Below are positions 8,591-16,941 of a stretch of 64,000 nt of DNA, in pieces. Location: NCBI RefSeq assembly GCF_050281185.1, contig NZ_JBNNWS010000007.1:62001-126000 (forward strand). The letters run 5' to 3'. A program made the position numbers and the translations under genes. The notes under the pieces were generated by a model. The model was not told the origin of the DNA, did not search any database, and saw nothing but the letters and a program-made list of their open reading frames with translations. Numbering within the stretch: position 1 is the stretch's first letter; every line of letters begins with the position of its first letter. This DNA comes from Heyndrickxia sp050281185. GTDB lineage: Bacteria > Bacillota > Bacilli > Bacillales > Bacillaceae_C.

Positions 8591-9301
8591 TCATTGTCCG
8601 ATATACTCAATATTCACCTTATCTTCATCATGAATAATCTTTAGATCTTTTGGTACTTTTAAGTAAAGCACCGGATATCTATATGAGCCTCCATGGTGAT
8701 TATCTTCTGATGTTTCACCTGTAAATTGTGTAATCGTAAACTCCTTTTTAAACAATGAGTAAGTTAAATTAATCGGCTTTTGAGAACCAAAGGAGACAGT
8801 GTCATTCATCCATTCTAATTGATAAGGTTTGAATGTTTCTCCTATTTCAATATTGAAATTATCCATCTCCATTTCTGGCTTAAATACTAAACCTTCAATT
8901 TTGTCATCATTTGTCTGTTTTCTTTCGACTAAGATGCTCAATTCTAATGTATCACTATTCACTTCGATTTTTAATTGTTTATGAGGATAGTCCTTTTCCC
9001 ATTTTTCCGCGACAAAACTTTGGTTGATCTGATCCACCTTCCCGGCTGATATTAACTTATCTAAATACTCCCATTGATTTTCTGTTTCATTTTTTTTATT
9101 AAATGTGACTTCTTTTGACTGGGGAATAAAAGCACATAATATCGCTGATAATAATAACACTCCTATATAAATGCTTAGAATCATGCTTATTTTATTGCTT
9201 ATTTTTACCCTGCTTTTTTTCCTTTTTGGAAAAGAGGTATTGCTTTTTCGAAAGAAAAAAATAACCAAAAAGATAATAAGAAACAATAACAAAAAGCTCA
9301 T
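8591..9301 (-). CDS. Membrane-anchored protein of a YtrA-type ABC operon, function unknown
   Basis: This 236-aa protein has two N-terminal hydrophobic helices (LLLFLIIFLVIFFF and SIYIGVLLLSAILCAFI) separated by a basic loop. A hydrophilic extracytoplasmic domain of about 170 residues follows. The start ATG overlaps the stop of the upstream permease gene (ATGA), so it is translationally coupled to the transporter. I do not recognise a named domain. By position it may be an accessory or sensor subunit of the ABC transporter, as with the extra membrane proteins of the ytr operon of B. subtilis; this is inference only. Confidence 0.75.
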   Translation of the reverse strand: MSFLLLFLIIFLVIFFFRKSNTSFPKRKKSRVKISNKISMILSIYIGVLLLSAILCAFIPQSKEVTFNKKNETENQWEYLDKLISAGKVDQINQSFVAEKWEKDYPHKQLKIEVNSDTLELSILVERKQTNDDKIEGLVFKPEMEMDNFNIEIGETFKPYQLEWMNDTVSFGSQKPINLTYSLFKKEFTITQFTGETSEDNHHGGSYRYPVLYLKVPKDLKIIHDEDKVNIEYIGQ

Positions 9302-10047
9302 TTTCTAACCTCCAATCGGTTGGAAATCGCAATAGAAATTGTAAAGAGTAAACCTGCAGTTAAGATAACTTTAATGAAAAATATCAGGAAAGAGGACTCA
9401 TTGTAGAAAAATCCTGCAATCATTTCAGTAAAGTAGCCGCTATTTCTTAATGACAATATATTTAGTCCAATTAATAATCCTGGGATGATAACAATAAATA
9501 TCTTGTGTAATTGAACAAGTGTCCCGACGAGATAACCTAATGCAAAAAATAGCAAAACATAAAGAATGGTTGCTGTAATTCCTATGAATATTTCGCTTAT
9601 TGTTAAAGTAAAAGAGCTTCCGTGTAAAAATTCCGTATTTTTGAAGGAGTAAATGATCATTTTTAATAAGAATCCTGATAAGAAAGAAGTAATTCCTCCA
9701 ATGATACTTGCAGTTAGCAGAAATAATATGTTAGATAAATGGCTTGTCACCCTATTTGTGATAAACGCAAAATCATCGTAGCGATTAGCCTTTGTAGTAA
9801 TAAGAATCGCTGAAATAAATGCCCATAAACAGGTCAATGAGATTATAGCGGTTGCAGAGTAGTAGGTGATATGAACTCGAAAATAATTACTACCACTTTC
9901 ATAACTGTCCGTTCCCCCAATTGCTAAAAAAAAGCTAATTACTTGAAGAATCATCATCGTGCTAAAAAATTGAGCATACGATTTTAATTTGAAAAAATAT
10001 TGTTTTTTCACAATTTCTGTTTGACGGATTTCAATTAAAGACATCAT
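9298..10047 (-). CDS. ABC transporter permease of the YtrA-type operon
   Basis: This 249-aa protein has about six hydrophobic segments (for example STMMILQVISFFLAI, LFFALGYLVGTLVQLH, VIIPGLLIGLNIL) and begins with a short cytoplasmic helix (IEIRQTEIVKKQYFFKLKSYAQ). It follows the ABC ATPase gene with a 17-bp overlap and is coupled to the next gene. Its place and length fit an ABC-2-like membrane subunit. Such GntR-linked exporters often respond to cell-wall antibiotics; this is known of the family and not visible here. Confidence 0.8.
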   Translation of the reverse strand: MMSLIEIRQTEIVKKQYFFKLKSYAQFFSTMMILQVISFFLAIGGTDSYESGSNYFRVHITYYSATAIISLTCLWAFISAILITTKANRYDDFAFITNRVTSHLSNILFLLTASIIGGITSFLSGFLLKMIIYSFKNTEFLHGSSFTLTISEIFIGITATILYVLLFFALGYLVGTLVQLHKIFIVIIPGLLIGLNILSLRNSGYFTEMIAGFFYNESSFLIFFIKVILTAGLLFTISIAISNRLEVRK

Positions 10048-10927
10048 CTATCCCTCCCTTATTCTTCCTCGTTAAATAAACGCATAAATCATTTGAAGAA
10101 ACTGGTGTAAGCTTGATTCCAGCTAACTGCATATTATCAAGATCAAAAGGGGCAAAGTTATTTTTTACTACGGTGTATATAGTGTTAGAACTAATTTCCT
10201 TCTGATACAAAATTTCACTGCTCTCCGTCCATTGTTCTATCAATGTTTTTGCCCCTTCTAACCCAATTGCGAACTCATTTAGTTCTGCTATAGGACAATG
10301 TAAGAGAACTTTTCCGTCTTTGATAAGTAATACATCTTCTAGTAAGTCTTCTATTTCATTTAAATGATGGCTTGATAGAATAATTGTTCTTGGGTGTGCA
10401 ATATATTCTTTTAATAAGGCACGGTAATAGTCCTTTCTGACAGATTCATCCATACCGGTTGTCGGCTCATCAAAGATGGTTAATGCACAGCGTGAAGATA
10501 GTCCGATAATCATATTAAATGTGCTTTTCATCCCTTTGGACAAATTGCTGTGATATTGGTTCGGATGGAGTGAAAAATAGTCAAATAGACGACTCGCTAG
10601 ATCAGCATTCCAATTAGGATAAAAACGGCTAGCTTCTTCTAATATTTCTTTTAATTGTAATGAATCTGGGAGATTCATTTGATCATCGATGAAAATTGTA
10701 TTTGCTGAGACAAAAAGATTATTAAATGGCTTTTTCGAAAATACAGTGATTTCGCCGGAAGATTCATGTAAAAACCCAGCGATTATTTTTAAAAGGGTTG
10801 TTTTTCCCGCCCCATTTCTTCCGATCAATCCTGTAATGGTATTTTCTTTTATGGTAAAAGAAAGATCATTTAAGATTCGTGTTTGACCATAATTTTTCAT
10901 CAAATGCTGACATTCAATGGCATTCAT
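10031..10927 (-). CDS. ABC transporter ATP-binding protein (YtrB-like)
   Basis: This 298-aa ATPase has Walker A GRNGAGKTT, signature LSKGMKST in the less common SKGM form, Walker B LTIFDEPTTGMD and H-loop LSSHHLNEIEDL. A C-terminal extension of about 80 residues is typical of exporters with GntR regulators. The ATG overlaps the TGA of the GntR gene, giving tight translational coupling. It energises the membrane partner encoded next. Confidence 0.9.
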   Translation of the reverse strand: MNAIECQHLMKNYGQTRILNDLSFTIKENTITGLIGRNGAGKTTLLKIIAGFLHESSGEITVFSKKPFNNLFVSANTIFIDDQMNLPDSLQLKEILEEASRFYPNWNADLASRLFDYFSLHPNQYHSNLSKGMKSTFNMIIGLSSRCALTIFDEPTTGMDESVRKDYYRALLKEYIAHPRTIILSSHHLNEIEDLLEDVLLIKDGKVLLHCPIAELNEFAIGLEGAKTLIEQWTESSEILYQKEISSNTIYTVVKNNFAPFDLDNMQLAGIKLTPVSSNDLCVYLTRKNKGGIDDVFN

Positions 10928-11310
10928 TTTCCTTCCCCCTTTATTTCTTTATTTGCGGTTTGAATCATTTGGATTAATTCTTCTTCATCTATGTTAAGAT
11001 TTTTTGCTTCATTAACGATTTCAAAGATTAAACGTTTCAAGGTTTGTCCCTTCCTTTTTGCAAGGATGATTTCAGTCGCTTGTTTTGTAACAAACATACC
11101 GAGTCCGCGTTTTTTATAGAGGATGTTTTCTTCAGCCAAAATATTTAGTCCTTTAGCAGCTGTTGCTGGATTAATGGTAAACATCTCTGCAAGCTGGTAC
11201 TGAGAATACATTTTTTGATCGCTTTTAAAATTGCCATTGAGAATTTCATTTTCTAACCATTCTGAAATTTGCACATATATTGGCTTCATTCCATCCGTGT
11301 TTAATATCAA
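10924..11310 (-). CDS. GntR-family regulator, YtrA subfamily
   Basis: This 128-aa protein has an N-terminal winged helix (PIYVQISEWLENEILNGNF, YSQYQLAEMFTINPATAAKGL) and the short YtrA-type C-terminal dimerisation tail (KRLIFEIVNEAKNL). It starts with TTG at 11310 after AAGGAGG. It heads a four-gene operon with an ABC ATPase, a permease and a membrane protein. In this subfamily the regulator usually represses its own operon through a palindrome at the promoter; a matching palindrome is present at 11347-11369. Confidence 0.92.
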   Translation of the reverse strand: MILNTDGMKPIYVQISEWLENEILNGNFKSDQKMYSQYQLAEMFTINPATAAKGLNILAEENILYKKRGLGMFVTKQATEIILAKRKGQTLKRLIFEIVNEAKNLNIDEEELIQMIQTANKEIKGEGK

Positions 11311-11346
11311 GCTTTTTCCTCCTTCCTGAGGATTAGTGCATTAGTG

Positions 11347-11369
11347 TTGTAATGTAGTATATATTACAA
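11347..11369. promoter_or_regulatory. Probable operator of the YtrA-type repressor
   Basis: Perfect 7-bp arms TTGTAAT and ATTACAA are separated by 9 bp. The palindrome covers the -10 hexamer of the operon promoter, where bound repressor would block RNA polymerase. Confidence 0.65.
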
Positions 11370-11384
11370 TGAATAAATTGACAA
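11356..11384 (-). promoter_or_regulatory. Promoter of the GntR/ABC operon
   Basis: On the minus strand TTGTCA (11384-11379) and TATACT (11361-11356) are 17 bp apart, about 46 bp upstream of the TTG start. Confidence 0.75.
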
Positions 11385-11538
11385 TAGGGAATTTTTTTTA
11401 TTAATTGTTTTTTTTGAAATAAACTTATTAGTACTTCATATTTACCCTAGAAATTATTTATAAGTAATTTATTAAAGCTTAGCCATTCCACCTCATATTT
11501 TTGATATGTTATACTATTCTGAAAAGGGAGGGAAAATT

Positions 11539-12024
11539 ATGGTAGAAAAAGTAAAAAACGCAATTCAAGATCATTATCCAGAAGATTTTGCATGGTGTTA
11601 TGGCTGCGGTCGTTTGAATGAAGCGGGGCACCATTTTCGAACAGTTTGGCAAGGGGAAAATACATTGACGATTTATACACCAAAACCGGAGCATATGGCG
11701 CTTCCAGGTTTTGTTTACGGAGGTTTGATTGCATCTTTAATTGATTGTCATGGTACTGGTTCGGCGGCGATAGCGCTTCATCAGAAAAATGGACATGAAG
11801 TGGGAGATGGATCGGAACCGCCTCGGTTTGTGACAGCCTCTTTAAAAGTGGATTTTGTTAAACCGACTCCACATGGTGTTCCTTTGAAAGCGATAGGGAC
11901 GATACAAGAGATTCATCCAAAGAAGTGGAAAGTGGATACAGAGGTATATGCTGAAGACACACTTTGTGCTCGAGGAGAAGTCATTGCTGTAGTGATGCCA
12001 AATACCTTTATGAAAAAAGATTAA
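11539..12024 (+). CDS. PaaI/hotdog-fold thioesterase family protein
   Basis: This protein of about 161 aa has a hotdog fold. Typical segments are YGCGRLNEAGHHFRT, MALPGFVYGGLIASLIDCHGT (start of the long helix) and VDFVKPTPHGVPLKAIGTI. Members hydrolyse acyl-CoA thioesters. ATG 11539 is preceded by AAGGGAGGG; an in-frame ATG at 11506 lacks a ribosome binding site. It lies 39 bp upstream of kynureninase and probably shares its transcript, although a thioesterase has no obvious step in kynurenine breakdown to anthranilate and alanine. Confidence 0.82.
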   Translation: MVEKVKNAIQDHYPEDFAWCYGCGRLNEAGHHFRTVWQGENTLTIYTPKPEHMALPGFVYGGLIASLIDCHGTGSAAIALHQKNGHEVGDGSEPPRFVTASLKVDFVKPTPHGVPLKAIGTIQEIHPKKWKVDTEVYAEDTLCARGEVIAVVMPNTFMKKD

Positions 12025-12063
12025 CTTTTTCTTAGAGATGTTTTGATAGGAGGAAACCACCTA

Positions 12064-13350
12064 ATGGATGATCACAACTTCGATGCTTCTTTTGAGTATG
12101 CTCGTCAATTAGATAAACATGACAGCTTAGCAGCCTTCCGAAATGAATTTTATATGAAAGAGGGAACGATCTATCTCGATGGAAATTCTCTCGGATTGTT
12201 GTCAAAAAGGGCGGAACAATCATTATTAGAATTACTTGATTCGTGGAAACAGTTTGGTATTAATGGGTGGACAGAAGGAAAATATCCTTGGTTTGACTTA
12301 TCTGAGCGATTAGGAGATTCGATTGCTCCCTTAATTGGTGCGTTGTCTGAAGAAGTAATCGTAAGCGGTTCCACAACAACGAATCTTCATCAAATGGTTG
12401 CAACCTTTTACGAGCCAAAGGGGAAGAAGGCAAAAATCCTTGCTGATGAACTAACATTTCCTTCAGACATTTACGCTCTGCAAAGTCAGATTAAATTAAG
12501 AGGCCTTGATCCTGATGACCATTTAGTTCGAGTGAAGAGCCAGGATGGGTTAATAATTGAGGAAGATGATATTATTGAAGCATTGACAGACGACATCGCC
12601 TTAGTCGTCTTACCAAGTGTACTGTACAGAAGCGGACAAATTCTTGATATGAAGCGTTTAACAGAAGAAGCACATAAACGAGGGATATTAATTGGCTTTG
12701 ATCTTTGTCATTCAATTGGTGCAATAACGCATGAACTTCATGAGTGGGATGTTGATTTTGCGGTTTGGTGTAATTATAAATATTTAAATAGTGGTCCAGG
12801 CAGTGTTGGTGGTCTATATGTAAATAAAAAGCATTTTGGGAAATCATCTGGGTTAGCAGGATGGTTTGGTTCTCGTAAAGATAAACAATTTGATATGGAG
12901 CATACACTGACACCTGCAGAGAATGCCGGAGCTTATCAAATTGGAACACCGCATATTTTGAGTGTTGCACCATTAATTGGTTCTCTCGCCATTTTCAAGG
13001 AAGCGGGTATGGAGAATATCCGAAAAAAATCCTTGCATATGACACGATATATGATGGACCTCATTGCATATTATCTAAAGGATCAAGGTTTCACAATTGG
13101 AAATCCTATGGATGATTATAGACGTGGTGGGCATATTTATTTAGAGCATAAAGAAGCTGCACGAATTTGCAAGGCTTTAAAAGTAAATGGGGTTATCCCG
13201 GATTTCCGAACACCTAACGGAATTCGTCTTGCACCAGTTGCTCTTTATAATACGTATGAAGAAGTTTGGAATTCAGTCCAAATTCTGAACCAGATTATGC
13301 GAGAAGAGCAGTATAAACAGTTTGAGAATAAGCGTGAGGTTGTGGCTTAA
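12064..13350 (+). CDS. kynU: Kynureninase
   Basis: This 428-aa PLP enzyme of fold type I cleaves L-kynurenine to anthranilate and L-alanine (EC 3.7.1.3). Family signatures are IYLDGNSLGLL near the N terminus, the phosphate-binding SGSTTTNLHQM, FDLCHSIGA and the PLP lysine in WCNYKYLNSGPG (Lys239). The start at 12064 is set by GATAGGAGGAAACC; the ATG at 12043 would overlap that site. KynA and KynB, the usual partner enzymes, are not in the window, so this copy may act on kynurenine taken up or made elsewhere. A hairpin terminator follows. Confidence 0.95.
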   Translation: MDDHNFDASFEYARQLDKHDSLAAFRNEFYMKEGTIYLDGNSLGLLSKRAEQSLLELLDSWKQFGINGWTEGKYPWFDLSERLGDSIAPLIGALSEEVIVSGSTTTNLHQMVATFYEPKGKKAKILADELTFPSDIYALQSQIKLRGLDPDDHLVRVKSQDGLIIEEDDIIEALTDDIALVVLPSVLYRSGQILDMKRLTEEAHKRGILIGFDLCHSIGAITHELHEWDVDFAVWCNYKYLNSGPGSVGGLYVNKKHFGKSSGLAGWFGSRKDKQFDMEHTLTPAENAGAYQIGTPHILSVAPLIGSLAIFKEAGMENIRKKSLHMTRYMMDLIAYYLKDQGFTIGNPMDDYRRGGHIYLEHKEAARICKALKVNGVIPDFRTPNGIRLAPVALYNTYEEVWNSVQILNQIMREEQYKQFENKREVVA

Positions 13351-13394
13351 TTTAGGGGAATAGGAATAAACGAATTAGAAAATATTATCTTTAT

Positions 13395-13424
13395 AAAACG
13401 GGAGGAAGTAATTTCTCCTGTTTT
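13395..13424 (+). terminator. Terminator after kynU
   Basis: The stem AAAACGGGAG / CTCCTGTTTT lies 45 bp after the kynU stop codon. Confidence 0.7.
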
Positions 13425-13556
13425 CTGTTATCATTCGAAATTAATGAAAATACTTAAGTTTTTTGTACTCACTGTTTTGTAGAAGCTTAAAAGTTGTTAA
13501 TACTATTTTTTAACTTTAAAATGTGGGTATTAAAATCGATTTAGGAGGTGAGGATT

Positions 13557-14552
13557 ATGTTCATTCGTAGAACCCCGGCTATACAGAATGCACCAAATAG
13601 TATATCCTCACTTGAATCGATGACGATCGGCGGTGTTGAACAATGGCTTCTATTACGCGGATGGGATCAAAGTAAACCGATCCTCCTCTGGGTTCATGGC
13701 GGGCCAGGTGCAGCACAAATTAGTTATATAAGACAGTTTACTAGGGAACTTGAAAAGGAATATCTCGTTGTTAACTGGGATCAACGGGGTACTGGACTTT
13801 CCTTTTCCAAAAACATACCTAATGATTCGATGACGTTAAATCAAATGGTGGAAGATCTAGTTGAAATCGTTAGAAAACTTTGTTTGCGTTTTTCAAAAGA
13901 AAAAGTCTATATTCTGGGTCACTCGTTTGGAGCTATTCTCTCATTTTTGGCTACCAGTCGTCATCCAGAGCTTTTTTATGGTTTTTTTGCTGTTTCTCCA
14001 GTTATTAGTTGGACTGAAAATGATAGAGTTTCATATGAGTTTATACTTAAAAAGTCTCAAGAGATTGGGAATGAAAAGGCCTATGCTGAGCTTAAGAGAA
14101 TTGGGCCACCTCCATGGAATAAGTTATGTTTCGATTGGATATTAACTAAATGGCTGCAGGAGTTTGAAGTAGGTTTAGTCCATAACGGGAAACTTGCGGG
14201 TTTATTATTCAAGCCAATATTAAAAAGTACTGAATATCGTTTATTTGATTTTATTAGATGGATGAGAGGGAAATTTTTTTCAACGTCATTATTAAAAGAA
14301 GAATTAGCCTGTTTTGATCTATTTAAGTCGAATAAAAACCTTCAAGTTCCTATCGCTTTCTGCTGCGGTCGCCATGATTTTACTACACCAAGTGTATTAG
14401 CAGAAGCCTTTTTTAAAGATCTTCAAGCTCCCGTTAAGAAATGGGTGTGGTTTGAGAAGTCTGCACATTCACCTATGTTTGAGGAAAGTGAAGCTTTTAA
14501 CCGATTTATTCTTGATACTGCTAATGAATGGAGTAGAGAAGTAAATACTTAA
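13557..14552 (+). CDS. Alpha/beta hydrolase, proline iminopeptidase-like
   Basis: This 331-aa alpha/beta hydrolase has oxyanion motif WVHGGPGAAQ, the typical NWDQRGTGLS strand-loop, nucleophile elbow VYILGHSFGA, and a C-terminal catalytic His in FEKSAHSPMFEE. HGGPG and DQRGTGxS are characteristic of the S33 peptidase/prolyl aminopeptidase group and related lactone or ester hydrolases, so the substrate is open. ATG 13557 is chosen because AGGAGG ends nine bases upstream; the GTG at 13548 overlaps the site. It stands alone, with terminators on both sides. Confidence 0.87.
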   Translation: MFIRRTPAIQNAPNSISSLESMTIGGVEQWLLLRGWDQSKPILLWVHGGPGAAQISYIRQFTRELEKEYLVVNWDQRGTGLSFSKNIPNDSMTLNQMVEDLVEIVRKLCLRFSKEKVYILGHSFGAILSFLATSRHPELFYGFFAVSPVISWTENDRVSYEFILKKSQEIGNEKAYAELKRIGPPPWNKLCFDWILTKWLQEFEVGLVHNGKLAGLLFKPILKSTEYRLFDFIRWMRGKFFSTSLLKEELACFDLFKSNKNLQVPIAFCCGRHDFTTPSVLAEAFFKDLQAPVKKWVWFEKSAHSPMFEESEAFNRFILDTANEWSREVNT

Positions 14553-14584
14553 ACCGGTAGAGGTTAGAAAGTGTTGATTTAATT

Positions 14585-14641
14585 AAAGGGAGAGTGACCC
14601 AACTGCAATATGCGGACACTTATGGGACACTCTTCCTTTTT
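14585..14641. terminator. Bidirectional terminator
   Basis: Arms AAAGGGAGAGTG and CACTCTTCCTTT enclose a 31-nt loop and are followed by T4. It separates the hydrolase gene from the convergent DUF4023 peptide gene. Confidence 0.65.
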
Positions 14642-14649
14642 ATGAAGAA

Positions 14650-14778
14650 CTATTTATTTGTGCCGTGTTGTTTAGTCGGTAATTTCTTGCCAGGACTGCC
14701 TTTACCCCGTTTTCTATTTTGTTCAGCTTTTTCTTGATCATTGTGGAGTTTTTCTACAAAATCATGTGTGTTTTCCAT
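14650..14778 (-). CDS. DUF4023-family small protein (42 aa)
   Basis: This short gene encodes a 42-residue, highly charged peptide beginning MENTHDFVEKLHNDQEKAEQ and ending KKLPTKQHGTNK. It resembles the DUF4023 peptides common in Bacillaceae; their role is unknown, though spore formers are enriched in them. The start is supported by TATAGGAGGATGAATCA upstream. It shares a terminator with the convergent alpha/beta hydrolase gene. Confidence 0.8.
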   Translation of the reverse strand: MENTHDFVEKLHNDQEKAEQNRKRGKGSPGKKLPTKQHGTNK

Positions 14779-14917
14779 TGATTCATCCTCCTATAATAGA
14801 ATCTCGTTGTTACTTTTTCCATCTGTATTTAAATCATGCAGATGAGTGAAAAATAAATAGGACCTTTAGAATTAGAAATGGTTTCTGATTGCTGAAATTT
14901 TATTGAAAAAGCAATAT

Positions 14918-15054
14918 GTATACATATTTGTAAACAAGTACACATATTGTATACATTTGTGTACGGAAATGTATACTTGTACACAAATGCGTATACATAT
15001 TGATATATAAGGATTTTTTAGTCCTTATCCCGCTATGTTTACAAATCCGTATAC
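14918..15054. repeat. Centromere-like (parC-like) array of GTATAC-type sites
   Basis: Eight six-base sites GTATAC / GTAAAC / GTACAC / GTATAC / GTGTAC / GTATAC / GTACAC / GTATAC start at 14918, 14930, 14938, 14949, 14959, 14971, 14979 and 14991. The mean step is 10.4 bp, close to one DNA turn. GTTTAC (15037) and GTATAC (15049) follow after a gap that holds a small hairpin (ATAAGGA/TCCTTAT, 15007-15028). The array lies directly upstream of an actin-like gene, where ParM systems carry the DNA site bound by ParR. The function is inferred from position and spacing. Confidence 0.65.
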
Positions 15055-15171
15055 AAGATTACAAATGCATGTCTATTTATAAATATTCGTGATATATGTT
15101 CATGATTCATTGACGGGTCAGTTTAGATCTAATAACCTTTTATTCGACATATTGTGAAAGGGATGATTCAT

Positions 15172-16353
15172 TTGACAAATTCACGTATTGCAGCAATTGA
15201 TGTAGGTAACGATTCTCTTAAAGGTATATTTGGAGAACTAGATAAAGAAATAAATATTCCTAATGTAGTTGCTAGGGATATAGAGGATCGCCCAATTATT
15301 GGTTTAGAAGATTTAGATAAACAAAATCCCATTGATGGAATACATATACGTGTCCACTCTCCCATTTTAAAAGATAATAATGCAATTTACCGTGTAGGGC
15401 ACCTCGCGACAAAGAGCAATAATTCAACCGAATTAGACCCAGGAAGCAGTAAATCAGAGGAAGATCAAACACTTATTATGTTATTTGCTAGCTTAGCCTT
15501 GGATGCGGTTAGTGAAGAAAATTCCCAGATTTTTAAACGTTCTAATCATGTCATTGAAGCAAACTATACTTTAGGTACCGGCCTTCCACTTAGGGAAGTA
15601 AAGGAAGGAAAAGATGTTGGTTTCCGCTCTCGTTTGCTTGGATCTGTTCATCAAGTTGAATTTTTAGTTACCCCGAGATATCAAGGTCAAAAGGTAAATA
15701 TCAAATTTGAGGAAGTAAAAGTATATCCAGAAGGTTTTGCTGCTTTTATCAATCTTGTGATGGATAACAATTTAAATATTATTAATAAGGAATTAATTGA
15801 TAAAAGAATCCTCATTCAAGACATTGGAGGCTTATCAACAGATATTGCAGTTATTAAAAACCGCAAAGTAGATGATGATAAAGCTCAAGGGTATAACTTA
15901 GGTGTTTCAGAGTCTCTTGAATCAATAAGGGAAGAAATTAGGTCTAAACATGGTGTCGAGCTTGATAGCAGACGAGATGTTGTTGAAATCATTACGAAGA
16001 AAAATGATCGTAACCACATCATGGTCAAAGGAAGCCGGACAAGCGTTCACGATATAGTGGATCGAATTTTATTTGATTTAGCTAAAAAGCAATACCGTAT
16101 TTTAAGGAATACTTGGCAAAAAAATTCACAAACAGAAATTTGTTATTTCATAGGTGGTGGTTCAATTATTTTAAAGGACTATCTCAAAACGATGAACAAT
16201 AATCTAGATGGCTATAATATCGATTTTTTTGAAGATGAAAAAGAAAGTATTTGGATGATGGTAAATGCTTATTATAAGTTAATTACGGACTTTACTCGAA
16301 AAAATAAAAAAGATGAGCCAAAAGAAGAAAAAAAATTAGCCAAAACCAAATAA
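15172..16353 (+). CDS. ParM/StbA-family actin-like ATPase
   Basis: This protein of about 393 aa is in the actin/Hsp70 superfamily. Phosphate-1 motif AAIDVGNDSLKG, phosphate-2 motif IQDIGGLSTDIAV and adenosine motif CYFIGGGSII appear in the right order and spacing for ParM-like filament ATPases. Such proteins push DNA copies apart once the ParR-bound centromere caps the filament. The TTG at 15172 has AAAGGG nine bases upstream; GTG 15154 and ATG 15163 are alternatives. The lysine-rich tail (KKDEPKEEKKLAKTK) is disordered-looking. The surrounding genes are chromosomal, so this is a plasmid-type segregation gene in a chromosome, or its domesticated descendant. Confidence 0.85.
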   Translation: MTNSRIAAIDVGNDSLKGIFGELDKEINIPNVVARDIEDRPIIGLEDLDKQNPIDGIHIRVHSPILKDNNAIYRVGHLATKSNNSTELDPGSSKSEEDQTLIMLFASLALDAVSEENSQIFKRSNHVIEANYTLGTGLPLREVKEGKDVGFRSRLLGSVHQVEFLVTPRYQGQKVNIKFEEVKVYPEGFAAFINLVMDNNLNIINKELIDKRILIQDIGGLSTDIAVIKNRKVDDDKAQGYNLGVSESLESIREEIRSKHGVELDSRRDVVEIITKKNDRNHIMVKGSRTSVHDIVDRILFDLAKKQYRILRNTWQKNSQTEICYFIGGGSIILKDYLKTMNNNLDGYNIDFFEDEKESIWMMVNAYYKLITDFTRKNKKDEPKEEKKLAKTK

Positions 16354-16362
16354 GGTGATTAG

Positions 16363-16935
16363 ATGAAAGGAATAGAAATGAAGCGGGGACAGCCAATCAC
16401 ATTTCGAATCCCCTCTGATACACCAGACCATATTTTAAGACATTTGGAAAAGCTAAAGGAAACTGAAAGAAGAAATTTTTCAAGTAAAATCGCTGAATTT
16501 GTAATGACTGGGGTTGGACAATCTTTATCAAAACACCGAGAAACGTTAACAATCCCATTACCTAAAGGTCTAAACAAAGCACAGCGAAATTGGTTAAAAC
16601 ACGAACAATCTCAGGCTTTGTTAGGCAGCATTGTCTATCAATTATTAACAGACCCTGTCAGAACCGCATCTCTGATCGCTTCCTTAAATAAAGTAGAAGT
16701 GGATGATTACCCATATTTTATGGAAGAGTCTACTGATGGTGAAATAGATATTAATGAAATGAGAATGGAACATTATGAACCGAAGCTTGATGAAGAAAAA
16801 GTGGTTCAGGATGACGATTTAGAAAACTTTGATTGGCATATAGCTACAGAAGAAGAAGAAATCTCTTCCGTAAAAGAAGAAACAGAAGACATTGAGGATC
16901 TTCTTGGGGACTTTCTTGCACAAATGAATAAATAG
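16363..16935 (+). CDS. ParR-like DNA-binding adaptor (putative)
   Basis: This 190-aa protein begins 10 bp after the ParM-like gene. The N terminus (RGQPITFRIPSDTPDHILRH, then NFSSKIAEFVMTGV) has the strand-helix-helix pattern expected of a ribbon-helix-helix adaptor. The middle is moderately basic. The last 70 residues are strongly acidic and end in the amphipathic IEDLLGDFLAQMNK, which could be the filament-contact tail known for ParR proteins. I see no close named family; the assignment rests on gene order and this architecture. An alternative start is ATG 16378 with AAAGGA before it. A terminator follows. Confidence 0.6.
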   Translation: MKGIEMKRGQPITFRIPSDTPDHILRHLEKLKETERRNFSSKIAEFVMTGVGQSLSKHRETLTIPLPKGLNKAQRNWLKHEQSQALLGSIVYQLLTDPVRTASLIASLNKVEVDDYPYFMEESTDGEIDINEMRMEHYEPKLDEEKVVQDDDLENFDWHIATEEEEISSVKEETEDIEDLLGDFLAQMNK

Positions 16936-16941
16936 AAAAAT

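Noticed and set aside
8449..8637. Small open frame on the plus strand upstream of the YtrA-type operon end
   Set aside because: It overlaps the terminator hairpin and the end of the minus-strand gene and has no ribosome binding site.
14918..15054. Plasmid replication origin iterons
   Set aside because: No replication initiator gene is present; the adjoining genes are actin-like and ParR-like, which favours a centromere-type site.
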